A stretch of 64,000 nucleotides of DNA from contig BGKB01000019.1 in the NCBI GenBank assembly GCA_003116975.1, forward strand, positions 62,001 through 126,000, in the 5' to 3' direction. The DNA is from Aurantiochytrium sp. KH105. Lineage: Eukaryota; Sar; Bigyra; Thraustochytrida; Thraustochytriidae. Of the stretch, positions 57,601 through 64,000 are shown one piece after another. The translations under genes were made by a program, and so were the position numbers. A model generated the notes under the pieces. The model worked only from the letters and a program-made list of their open reading frames with translations, did no database searches and was not told where the DNA came from. The stretch's first letter is position 1; every line of letters starts with the position of its first letter.

Positions 57601-59157
57601 GTGGCGTCGGCCTTTCCTCGGCGCACGCCTGGCTTTGGAGAAGGAATGGGCGCAACTGCCTCAAGTGCGGCGAACCGTGAACGATCTTCCTCGCTGTCCG
57701 AGGCCTTGGGACGTCTCCGCTCGCCGTTCAACCTTTCATTCCTGGGATCCTTTGGACGCCGTGGTCAAGATGGCCCCGTGGCTGCGTCAGATAGCAGCGA
57801 AGGGCCATCGCGTCCGACGAGTAGTCTGAGCTCTGGAGGCAAGGGCCCACGCGGCCGTGATGATCCCGAAAGTACTGCTTCGAACGGCGTCGCCGAAGCA
57901 CTCTTTGAGATGCTGTCTCGTGGCCGCACGCGCCGCTGTAAGGAGCTGTGTGCCGGCCTTGCACCAGGGAAAAGAATGCGAGTCACTCTGGTCCTCGACG
58001 ATGACTTGGAGTCCTTGGTCGCGCCCACGTTGATCAAGGCTACACGTCGAGCTACGCGCGTGGACGGCGCTGGTTCCTTCGAGCTAGCCGTGGGCGATCG
58101 CGTCATGGACATTGATACTGAGCGCAACACCATGGTTGTGGAGCGGGAAATTATTCCCGATGGTGTCTTGCTTAATATGGCCGATCCGGTAACGCTGACT
58201 GTGGCCCTGCTCAGTGCACTCCCCGCACCACTTTACATTCGAGCCGTGCGCGCAGTAGCCATGGCAACGCTTGTGCAAGGCGTTATGGAGGCACCTTCTG
58301 TGGGTGTCTGCGAAAAGTGCCACGACTCGCGCAAATTTGCCATGGCAGAAGGCTGGGTGCCCGCGTTGCGGCGCGTGGCGCCCGAGGCCACGGCGGACCA
58401 CGTGTACTATGCTCTCTATGTAAAACTTGCAAGGTTTTTGCGCGCCTCTGTCCTGCTTTTAGCAGTGGCTTCAGAGGCCAAGGACGCCTCTGAATTCATT
58501 GAGCTCGACGAATACGCTACCGATGAAACCGAAGCATTGTGGATGCGTTTTCTCGGCTTGCCTTCGATTGGGGAGATGACGAATTCGGGTGAGCTCATGG
58601 AAATCATCGAGCGCTGGAAGAGTACGATAGGCGCTCAGCCATCGGTGCCCGAGAGCCAACTCTTGGTGCACCCGTGCTGCCTGGATCAGACAAGATTGCG
58701 ACTCGTATCACTGCCCACAAACTACGAGCAGCTGCTCAAGATTGTCCGACGCAGCGCGAAATGCCCGACGACGGGAAGAGTGACTTCACGACCGGCGCTC
58801 TGTCTTCGTTGCGGAATGGTGGTCTGCGCAACGGAAAAGTGCTGTAGTCGCAATGGCATTGGTCCCGGGACCCTGCACGCCCAATCGTGTGGAGGTGGAT
58901 CGGGTGCCTTTCTTCTTGTGCAGCGTTGCATCGTCATGCTGGTACATGGTGTGCACCAGGCGCGGATGAGCGCACCATATGTGGATAGTCATGGTGAGGT
59001 TGATGACTTTCTGTCGCGTGGCCGCCCTCTTCGCTTTCACGAGCCTGCGTTCAAAGCTCTGCAGTTTATTTGCAGTAACAATGAGATATGCCACAAGGTG
59101 GTCTCTCAGCTTACGATGCAAGAACTCCGGCCCCGTCAACACTCGGTACGGTTCTAG
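51619..59157 (+). CDS. UBR1: UBR1/UBR2-type N-recognin E3 ubiquitin ligase
   Basis: 2512 residues in one exon. UBR box (about 105-173): CGKLFREGDLAYNC, CVICQECFDESDHTGHEV and CCDCGDEEAW, the zinc fold that binds type-1 (basic) N-degrons. ClpS-like N-domain (about 245-330): LNVVLNNDDVHTFEEVQQAL, for bulky hydrophobic N-termini. RING-H2: C1392/C1395, then C1708, H1710, H1713, C1716, C1746 and C1749. About 310 residues separate the first Cys pair from the rest, including a Lys-rich and a strongly acidic region. The C-terminal autoinhibitory region (CLRCGMVVC, CCSRNG, PYVDSHGEVD, RGRPLRFHEPAFKAL) closes the protein. It mediates ubiquitination in the N-degron pathway. The ATG at 51619 is the first in frame. 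Human UBR1 is about 1750 residues. Confidence 0.95.
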   Translation: MRASSTRGSSVSVSSGGQNPSEAAAMLAIRHQIALLGQKTTRQESFTNTEVTTVAGEALGLSGQKSVAACLNELLFSRSPRGPPGTPVLRGSEGVRKLKRENRQERCGKLFREGDLAYNCLTCQVDSTCVICQECFDESDHTGHEVTFHRTDPGGCCDCGDEEAWAPSGFCSRHGAHNLAASADNDATTDARDNLPPGVRVQFEAILDAVFANVQQGLSEVFKSYTREFDRADVAAPEDLVSEPDSLNVVLNNDDVHTFEEVQQALARLRPDVTLSGPAIIEKTSMIDKHGRAPVFKVKFSNHDELVKGLEVAHRVRKHLDTAGLLVCISRGVQLTFERRAVAGLAWVLEMAQLSQGLARCVVERFISPPVHDIVDTVHAEAYMRAKCGETHYWPQDGGPSHVPDALSDQRLSIVETALKYDVLLPKQFAKHLQSLWLGLLTHVDFKQTLGSAFMTFHRHMVSAFSNGLGTAQETFGGLSVQLLTVPSVIQRIENEFRERGKDVVVESLDTIKNFLLSCCCKVNADWATPDGPVRRLAQFDFAESTGINHERYMHAIFDARYVMRLVKHPLVDAEDMTQFKRLRAFLGAIAIAQRMNPQRRHQGAEHVLQETNDWIRAFKLSMALHNIIRLGSQQVGAGIASLAASQNRVSLLELVHDVGKLSYEHSFLWHHDEIVARPHVHEGPNKFVVQTAMHDPPQCTLVAADAATDAPSDASPSVGPISPAELRFPCVSCENLDPTLPAFTNFICKGDVFRGAHVSHHLPVHRFFASVVRALAVAVERYPAKFNDGAISLENALHQALHLRNRASPASKDINFDQFSEDVLRVVATNAQVGAQLWRRTGMTMDNILTNYKGVCATSMYQCDVSFLQIAVAVQGADRVVFLLLDKFGLRPYISSGSRSDAVSALPGSDLHNSYGQLLDELLRLLVHMSTEIPVARGAGRAAVRREVIHALAASETNCTFSRVMGSVRNARIAMSDGPPEATAANEDGAASSQSPATSSPEADVMEESYWVSASEVENMLDLVANRHGSASSTSVSYSLKSECWDEVDPLYWNVSRQHEELVAERLSKANDDMGRESWPMVGTPPGPPVRVFAAARLIPWSRTVQQQIIGQVCVDVFRAAHVAVVRLSKAESKPYGLEASSHSLPAETVTHTAKVPPGLLYTVLHMITLAMHTADALGTSEATSRERMLLACNLSLVEIVVNLEALFTSEGQDEKVANLRWCGDQLALRHPKAIHVLREALSLASTPPQISVDHTDSEMLAGNVSPNAAMSVDTPIPLEDVELALHSQRSSTGAKGDVKMHESNDGGSDFDAQEGRSSKEEHEGGETADSKKKKKKKKVKGAKKKQKRDRGAEAQKAAMARMEAAQARALERMGGEGAFTEDAVHEENYCVLCHEHLQKKQYAFLGYVRGSAWGNVLPLLPGETCPPEVLSTPRKPAGWMHNVEDQSDADLSGERETHGLAHAGGVSRRRNEAARQTAAGATDGDMDWTLANDNMEGDHADDDDDDDEGDAFGVDMEFEDDFGGFAEVMNEIADDDEELGEDIYENASDDGDEDAGNGNEIGRITLGAGTGARAGVGQDQGAQIDGDALRRNFLQFGDIFDAATGRLQPDPGEMIAAIHRAARQGEGQGATPGRQDQGDAPGGIDDADVHGQVANVHIAQRIQHMVAHMIREQQQTRSSTRKEQVVLENPEHVVPASQRDVYVGFCSHAMHVECLQTYIASLRTRGGWSSVAPLPNVAEHEFLCPMCKSLSNVILPHIPEARAPVEKRRRVSSSSATPHEMVRFITGELDGLDARDLSFKARADIETFADMLHMTYKSPTAEDLSLAASNRRSMRSPRTLVAAEKSDRLLGLWKALGFSLRAQASVRQPACGDDDSNASFRQLTERVQGTKKQWLSMLRAASVLMHEPAQAVGGSAGSSLDNRGDTANSPTYSQGGVGASFLTDSFRATLRGLTSSSSSSSSSSSSSVSTPSSPSAPPGGDVGSGASAQSSSVASAFPRRTPGFGEGMGATASSAANRERSSSLSEALGRLRSPFNLSFLGSFGRRGQDGPVAASDSSEGPSRPTSSLSSGGKGPRGRDDPESTASNGVAEALFEMLSRGRTRRCKELCAGLAPGKRMRVTLVLDDDLESLVAPTLIKATRRATRVDGAGSFELAVGDRVMDIDTERNTMVVEREIIPDGVLLNMADPVTLTVALLSALPAPLYIRAVRAVAMATLVQGVMEAPSVGVCEKCHDSRKFAMAEGWVPALRRVAPEATADHVYYALYVKLARFLRASVLLLAVASEAKDASEFIELDEYATDETEALWMRFLGLPSIGEMTNSGELMEIIERWKSTIGAQPSVPESQLLVHPCCLDQTRLRLVSLPTNYEQLLKIVRRSAKCPTTGRVTSRPALCLRCGMVVCATEKCCSRNGIGPGTLHAQSCGGGSGAFLLVQRCIVMLVHGVHQARMSAPYVDSHGEVDDFLSRGRPLRFHEPAFKALQFICSNNEICHKVVSQLTMQELRPRQHSVRF

Positions 59158-59849
59158 GCTTGCAAATCACTGCACACGAAGTAATGTAAAATCTTCGACC
59201 TGTTTTCTGAGCACAAAGATCTTGTTTGTATTGTTAACGTAAAACCACAAAGCAACAAAGATTACTCTATGTTCTACCTTGACGCGTTTGCTCGCGGTAT
59301 CTCGACTTGCATCCGCATTTGTTTCGACCAGAGCAAAATCGTCACGGGTCGCGGTTGGGCAAGAATTTCTTTCTGTTACGGAGATGTCGAATGCCACACG
59401 CGCACACTCACACTAATGCCCAACATGTACGCTGTCGCTTGCCAGCTGTCTTCCGCTCTTCTCATGCATCTTATGAGATGCGCAAAGCTCATGCACACAG
59501 TCGTACTCGTGGACGCGGACAAGCACTTTCAAGGCGTTACGACTCATCTCTAGTCTCGTTTACAGACGTTTATCGGGACTGCGCAAACAAAGGAAGACGA
59601 AGACGGCTTCGTTTTGCTTCGCTGCCCGCTCGTCTTTTAGTCTCGAAGACGAAACGATGAGAGCGCCTGCACCCTGGCCTGATGTTGTTCATAGCATGGC
59701 TTCCCTGTGCCAAGTGGTAAAGCCAATTTCTCTTCAACTCTGTTTTCAAGAAATCAAAAAGGGATTGGATTTGACTTGGCTTCCTCCGTTCGACATCAGG
59801 GAACAGGAACATAGAGTAAAAAAAGAAAAGAATAGAAAAAGCTTCACAT
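59158..59849. other. Convergent 3' flanks of UBR and RAD23 genes
   Basis: AT-richer sequence with no family-like frame. An A/G-rich run at about 59815-59845 lies just past the RAD23 stop. Confidence 0.5.
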
Positions 59850-61361
59850 TCAGTTACCACCAGCGCCGCCGTTATCATTGTCTTCTTCCATGGGCTCAGG
59901 AGGATTTGTGAAGAGATAATTCGCAGCAAGCTGCTCATCTTTGTCACACGCCAGATAAGCCTCAACGCAAGCTTGCTTTGGAAAGCCAAGCTCTGCGAGA
60001 CGATCAACGGCAGCCATTTCTTCTTGCGTGAGGCGCACCACGTTGGCTCCAGGCGGGATCCCACCGCCGCCGCCGCCGCCGCCCATCATTCCCTGCATAA
60101 GTTGCGCCATGGCTTGCGGGGGCATTTGAGTAATGGCCTGCAGCTGCTCCGGAGGCACACCCATTTGGGTTGCTAATTGAGCACGTTGTTCCTCGGGCAT
60201 CTGCTGCATAAGCTGCAAAAGACCCATGAGCTGCTGAACATCTGGACCACCCGCAGGCATGCCCCCCGGGAACCCACCAGCAGGAGCACCGCCACTGCCA
60301 CCGCCTGCAGCCGCTTGCTGCTGCTGCTGCTGCGAGGAAGCGTCCTCATCAATGGGCTCATTCATGATCGAAACAAACTCTGCGCGGTTGGCATTGATGG
60401 CCTCAAGAAGATCTGGGTCCGTGCTTCCGAGCTGTTGGAGCACTGTACCGAGAGCAGCCGGGTTGTTCTGCACAAGACGACGCAGGTTGTTAAAGTCTGG
60501 ATGCTGACGCAAAGCCGCGAGAGGACCACCACCAGTTCCCGTGTTGCTGCTGGAGTTGTTGCCAGAAGTTGTGTTCGACGAGCTGTCGTTACCAGAGCCA
60601 CCCGCTGCACCGCCGCTGCCAGCGGCGGCAGCCTGGCTTTCTGCCAACACACTGGCGGGGACCTCGTCCTCTTCCATGCCAACGCCCTCCGGAATGCCAT
60701 TGAGCAGAAAATCTGTCGCACGCTCCGTGTTTCCGTAGGCAGCGGTCAATGCGGCACGTACCTGGTCCTCCGGAAAGCCCATGTCCTTGAGCTGCTGAAC
60801 ACCTTGCGCGAAGGCAGCATCGTCCACCCCGGCGGAGCCAGAGGCACCCGCAGAGGAAGAGGGCGCGTCTGATGCTTGGGTGGTTGTGGTCTGCGCTGAC
60901 GATGCTGCTGCTGCTGCACTGGGCGCGCTAGTTGATGCCGGGGTCTGCGCAGGCTGCGGGGTGCTCGCGGCCGGTGCGGGCGTGGCGCCCGTCGATGAAG
61001 GCGCCGGCGCCGGCGAAGGCGTGGAAGGCGCCGCGGCGGGAGCAGCAGCAGTGGCGCCGGAATCGGAGCTTGCGGGAGCAGAAGCAGCCGGCGCGGTCTC
61101 GCTCGAGGTTGCAGGCTTGCTCTCGGCGGGCTTGGCTTTGGCCTTGGCAACCACACAGACAAGGAACTCTCCATCACTAATGCTGCATTCGCCAACGGTC
61201 TTGTCATCGACAAGAATCTTTCCCTTGTGGATGAGTTTCTGCGCCGGCACTTCCCATGATTTGATCTCCTTGATCTTCTCCTTAACCTGCTTGATAGTCT
61301 GGCTCTCCTCCACCTCAACGGGGAACTTGACGCCGCCGAGCGTCTTGACGGTCAGCTTCAT
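59850..61361 (-). CDS. RAD23: RAD23, UBL-UBA proteasome shuttle and XPC partner
   Basis: 503 residues with the full family architecture. Ubiquitin-like domain 1-75 (MKLTVKTLGGVKFPVEVE, LIHKGKIL). Ala/Ser/Thr/Pro-rich linker 76-178. UBA1 about 183-222 (LKDMGFPEDQVRAALTAAYGN). STI1/XPC-binding domain about 280-330 (LAALRQHPDFNNLRRLVQNNP). Gln/Gly/Met-rich linker. UBA2 about 444-486 (VDRLAELGFPKQACVEAYLACD). The UBL docks on the proteasome, the UBAs carry polyubiquitin, and the STI1 region stabilises XPC/Rad4 in nucleotide-excision repair. The ATG at 61361 is unambiguous, since the UBL must start there. It is convergent with the UBR ligase and divergent from the BART gene. Confidence 0.97.
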   Translation of the reverse strand: MKLTVKTLGGVKFPVEVEESQTIKQVKEKIKEIKSWEVPAQKLIHKGKILVDDKTVGECSISDGEFLVCVVAKAKAKPAESKPATSSETAPAASAPASSDSGATAAAPAAAPSTPSPAPAPSSTGATPAPAASTPQPAQTPASTSAPSAAAAASSAQTTTTQASDAPSSSAGASGSAGVDDAAFAQGVQQLKDMGFPEDQVRAALTAAYGNTERATDFLLNGIPEGVGMEEDEVPASVLAESQAAAAGSGGAAGGSGNDSSSNTTSGNNSSSNTGTGGGPLAALRQHPDFNNLRRLVQNNPAALGTVLQQLGSTDPDLLEAINANRAEFVSIMNEPIDEDASSQQQQQQAAAGGGSGGAPAGGFPGGMPAGGPDVQQLMGLLQLMQQMPEEQRAQLATQMGVPPEQLQAITQMPPQAMAQLMQGMMGGGGGGGGIPPGANVVRLTQEEMAAVDRLAELGFPKQACVEAYLACDKDEQLAANYLFTNPPEPMEEDNDNGGAGGN

Positions 61362-62527
61362 GGTCTCTTTGCAATTTGCTTCGTTGCGCGCTCGAAAAAC
61401 CTGTCAGAGGAACTGGACGCGAGACAAAGTCTGCTCGGGGGAATCCACCGCCCGCACTCTGCGCCTGGTTGTCCGGCCAGGCCGCGCGCTCACGCCGCCG
61501 TCGGAGCTCTCCTTCTCGAAGCGCTCGTCCAGGGATCGATCCGGTCCAATCCAAGCTGATCCGCGCGGCTCCGCCAGGCGGTCCGGGGCGTCCGGGGCAG
61601 TCTCGGGGCCGCCGCTGCGCACGCGTCCGTGCCGCTGTCGCCGCCGCCGTCGCCGCCGCCGTCGCCGCCGCCGTCGCTGTCGCTGTCGCTGCTGCGCGCG
61701 GGGACTCGGCTCCGCTCGACGTTGGGATTCTGCGATCCTTCGCGAGGGTCGGCAGGCAGGCCCCACTTGCGGCGCTCTTTGCGCCACTGGCGCCGCGCGA
61801 ATGCTCCACTTGCGCGCCGCTCGCGCCGTGTGTGCCGCGGCCTCTCCTCGCCAGCGAACTTCGCTCCGTCGAAAACTAGTTTGGGGAAACTAGGCGCGAC
61901 TGTAGAAGGAGACGCGCGACGATCCGTTACGGGAGCTCCAAGTCCAAGTGGAGCCACGAAGGTTGCGCTGCGGCGGCGGCTCGACGTCCGCGGCAAGCTT
62001 GGGACCGCGCGCGCGCGAGAGAGAGGTCGTGCCGGCGTGCGTGTGAGAAGAAAGGTTTAGTTTTGGTCGTTGGTCTGTCACGCGGCCTGGTACGTATGCC
62101 GGGTGGATGATGGGATGCTTGCCCGAACTGAGCAAGGGACCGCGAGATCATAAGTTCAAGATAGGGTAGATAGCGCATACCGGGCCCCAATCAATCATGC
62201 CCACGTGGCGTTGAAAGCCCTCGTGGCGAGACAAGACAGACGGCGGGCTGCAAAGTCTACTATCCACCTGCTTGATCGTCTGCCAAGTACTCACCACCAT
62301 TTGCATCTGCCAGCTACAAAAGGACTCGGGAGCCAAAAGGGAGAGAGAGAGATCTGCAGTGGGACTCGGATCAGATGTCCCTCCGCGCGGCGTGGTGGAC
62401 ATCGCAGAACTTTTGGCCTCATGGATAGCAGCGCGCGCCAGAACATGTGGACCCATTAGACAGAGACGAGGAGACAGACCCAGAAGCGACGCGGAGCGAA
62501 GGCAACCCGCCCCTTCCCCCCCGTGAG
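61362..62527. other. Divergent region between RAD23 and BART-domain genes
   Basis: A (GTCGCCGCC)n run changes to (GTCGCT)n at about 61636-61692, likely in the RAD23 leader or promoter. A short upstream frame (ATG 62421, 12 codons) precedes the BART gene ATG and could act as a uORF. No other gene is seen. Confidence 0.45.
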
Positions 62528-63118
62528 ATGCCACGGCGGCCGGCAGAAGAGTCGAAGACGTCTGCGAGATCATGGGATGATGAGGACAGCGGCAACGATG
62601 GCTCTGGCCGTCAAGGCGAAGGCATGCAAGGCGAAGGGGAAGAGGATCTAATGGAGTTTATGGTGCGATTTTCGAACCACGTCGACGGCCCAGAGTTCAA
62701 CAAACGCATGGCAAAATTTTTCCGCAAGCACTGCCACATTGTCGATCTCACCACAAGTGAGCACTCATTGGAAATGTATGAGCTTTACCAGACATATCAA
62801 GGCCACATTGACAACATGCTCGAGGACTTCGTAGACAAAGAGGGCCTGCCATCGGCTGAAGCTCTGGTGGCCAAGGTCCGCGCGGCCAGTGAAGCGAACA
62901 GCTTTGCAAGCGAGTACGTTCAGTTTATTCTAGACGTAGTTGACTACGAGAGTTTTGCAAAGTGCATGCAACAATATTGGCGGGCCTTTGCTCGGAACAA
63001 TGGGATCGATTTACCAGGGGAACCTAGCGCTAAATCCCCATCCTCCTCGAAAGCAGATTCAAAGTCTCAAGACCACACAAGCGAGAGCAAGACTGAGACT
63101 AAGCAAGCACACAAGTAG
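62528..63118 (+). CDS. BART-domain (ARL2-binding-protein-like) protein
   Basis: 196 residues from ATG 62528 (MPRRPAEESKT); the frame is open slightly further upstream without ATG. Residues about 40-150 match the all-helical BART domain: EFMVRFSNHVDGPEFNKRM, FFRKHCHIVD, EHSLEMYELYQTYQGHIDNMLEDFV and YVQFILDVVDYESFAKCMQQY. BART domains bind GTP-loaded ARL2/ARL3 small GTPases (ARL2BP) or occur in cilia-associated CFAP36. The C terminus is Ser/Lys-rich and disordered. ARL2/ARL3 partnership is inferred from the family only. Confidence 0.82.
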   Translation: MPRRPAEESKTSARSWDDEDSGNDGSGRQGEGMQGEGEEDLMEFMVRFSNHVDGPEFNKRMAKFFRKHCHIVDLTTSEHSLEMYELYQTYQGHIDNMLEDFVDKEGLPSAEALVAKVRAASEANSFASEYVQFILDVVDYESFAKCMQQYWRAFARNNGIDLPGEPSAKSPSSSKADSKSQDHTSESKTETKQAHK

Positions 63119-63277
63119 TCCATGCGTCGATCTGATCCCGGACACGAATCCTTAAACACCAAATCCAGATTACAAAATCACGGTCGCTAAATTATGCATG
63201 CAACATACTTTCTAAGAACGGGGGTGGAGGAATTTTTTTTTTCGGGGGGGGGAGGGGGGGGGGGTGGGTTGTTATAG

Positions 63278-63287
63278 CAACAGCAAA

Positions 63288-63334
<47 letters not shown>

Positions 63335-63410
63335 AAATTAAAAGCAAAAGCAAAAGCAACAGCAACAGCAACAGCAAATGTAACAGCAAAAGCAACAGCA
63401 AAAGCAAGAA
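63278..63410. repeat. (CAACAG/CAAAAG)n hexamer array, after poly-T/poly-G tracts
   Basis: About twenty GCAACA/GCAAAA units, with interruptions. A T-run then G-runs (about 63229-63268) lie next to it. The array ends a few bases before the stop codon of the racemase-family gene (minus strand), so it lies in that gene's 3' flank, between two convergent genes. Confidence 0.9.
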
Positions 63411-63415
63411 AATGT

Positions 63416-64000
63416 CTATCTGCAGACCAAAGACTTGCGAATAATCTCGTCGCCCAGAACCTGAGCCGGGTTAACGAGCACAAGCTTGGTCGCATCAGAC
63501 TTGTTATATTCGTTTGAGTCTGGAAGGCGCTCTGCATAGCGAGCAATGTTTTCCTTGGTCAGCAAAAGAGGTAACTCCGTGCACCCAAGCACAATGGCTT
63601 CTGCGCCTGCAAAGTGCAGTTTGAGAACCTCTGTTAGCAAGAGCTCAAAGTTGCGAAATGTGTGCTCGCAGGTGAGGTCAGAGTCGTATCCGGCCTTGAT
63701 ACCATGCTGGCCAAAGATGGCCTCTGTAAAGTTGTTCTGCTCGCCATTGGCAGTGTTGAGAGGGGTGAGAACCTCCAGTTCGCGTTGGTGTTTTGCTTTG
63801 GCGCGCCTTGCAAACGCCTCTTCGTAGATTCTAAACTTGAGTAATGGCCCCGTGCCCATGAGACCAACTCGGATCTTCTTGGGCGCGGAACCCGACGAAC
63901 TTTCCATGCCCTCAACGGTGCGGATGATGTAATCGTAGGTAAGGTCCAACATGTCCAGAAAGGGAACCTTGGGAGACAGCTTGGCGAGCATGCCAGACTT
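63416..64000 (-). CDS. Asp/Glu racemase-family protein, 3' part (5' end beyond the window)
   Basis: The visible C-terminal 194 codons run off the right edge. IRVGLMGTG and VLGCTELPLLL match the aspartate/glutamate/hydantoin racemase family. The Cys of GCTEL is the second catalytic cysteine, and the first (in an N-terminal NTAH-like motif) must lie outside. These enzymes interconvert L- and D-amino acids without PLP by a two-base mechanism. Substrate is not determined; aspartate is most likely given the single-domain form. TAG stop at 63416. Confidence 0.85.
   Translation of the reverse strand, partial: KSGMLAKLSPKVPFLDMLDLTYDYIIRTVEGMESSSGSAPKKIRVGLMGTGPLLKFRIYEEAFARRAKAKHQRELEVLTPLNTANGEQNNFTEAIFGQHGIKAGYDSDLTCEHTFRNFELLLTEVLKLHFAGAEAIVLGCTELPLLLTKENIARYAERLPDSNEYNKSDATKLVLVNPAQVLGDEIIRKSLVCR

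Noticed and set aside
59269-59553. 94-codon frame downstream of the UBR gene
   Set aside because: It lies in a convergent 3' flank, has no recognised motif and has chance-like composition.

Overview
The window is nuclear DNA of a eukaryotic microbe. It holds about twenty protein genes of typical eukaryotic families: 14-3-3, UBR-type E3 ligase, RAD23, seipin, MCTP, ALG1, lysosomal alpha-mannosidase, a GDP-mannose-type transporter, Mpv17, a BART-domain protein and others. Most are long uninterrupted reading frames on both strands, separated by GC-rich intergenic DNA full of short microsatellites. One clear spliceosomal intron was found. TAA, TAG and TGA all end genes, so the code is standard. 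An intron-poor, GC-rich protist with an AP2-domain protein, OCH1-like (GT32) enzymes and protist-type TPR proteins fits a thraustochytrid/labyrinthulomycete stramenopile. That placement is inference from gene style, not proof.

Layout. 0-12.6 kb: 14-3-3 (+), class 3 lipase (-), ceramide-1-phosphate-type GLTP protein (+), class I aminotransferase (-), AP2-domain protein (-), and a kinase carrying one in-frame TGA (-). 12.6-18.9 kb: mostly non-coding and repeat-bearing, with a second related kinase (-). 18.9-24.5 kb: a 1505-residue protein with a TIR-like N-terminal domain and about 25 TPRs (+), then Mpv17/PMP22 (-). 26-40.4 kb: adenosine deaminase (-, spliced) head-to-head with ALG1 (+), then three GT32 glycosyltransferases (-), a GH38 mannosidase (+) and a GDP-mannose-type transporter (+). 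This is a mannose/N-glycan neighbourhood. 41-46 kb: seipin (-) and a three-C2 MCTP-like protein (+), a divergent ER/lipid pair. 46-51.6 kb: low-complexity DNA with one small gene of unknown function. 51.6-64 kb: UBR-type E3 ligase (+), RAD23 (-), BART-domain protein (+), and the 3' part of an Asp/Glu racemase-family gene (-) that runs off the window.

How the genes connect. ALG1 builds the dolichol-linked mannose core, the transporter can supply GDP-mannose to the Golgi, the GT32 enzymes may extend mannose or other glycans there, and GH38 trims or degrades mannosides. UBR ligase and RAD23 act at successive steps of ubiquitin-dependent degradation. Seipin, MCTP, the GLTP protein and the lipase all concern membrane lipids.

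Start sites were set at ATG codons. Several reading frames stay open upstream of the chosen ATG, and those cases are noted. Functions rest on motifs read by eye; no database search was run.
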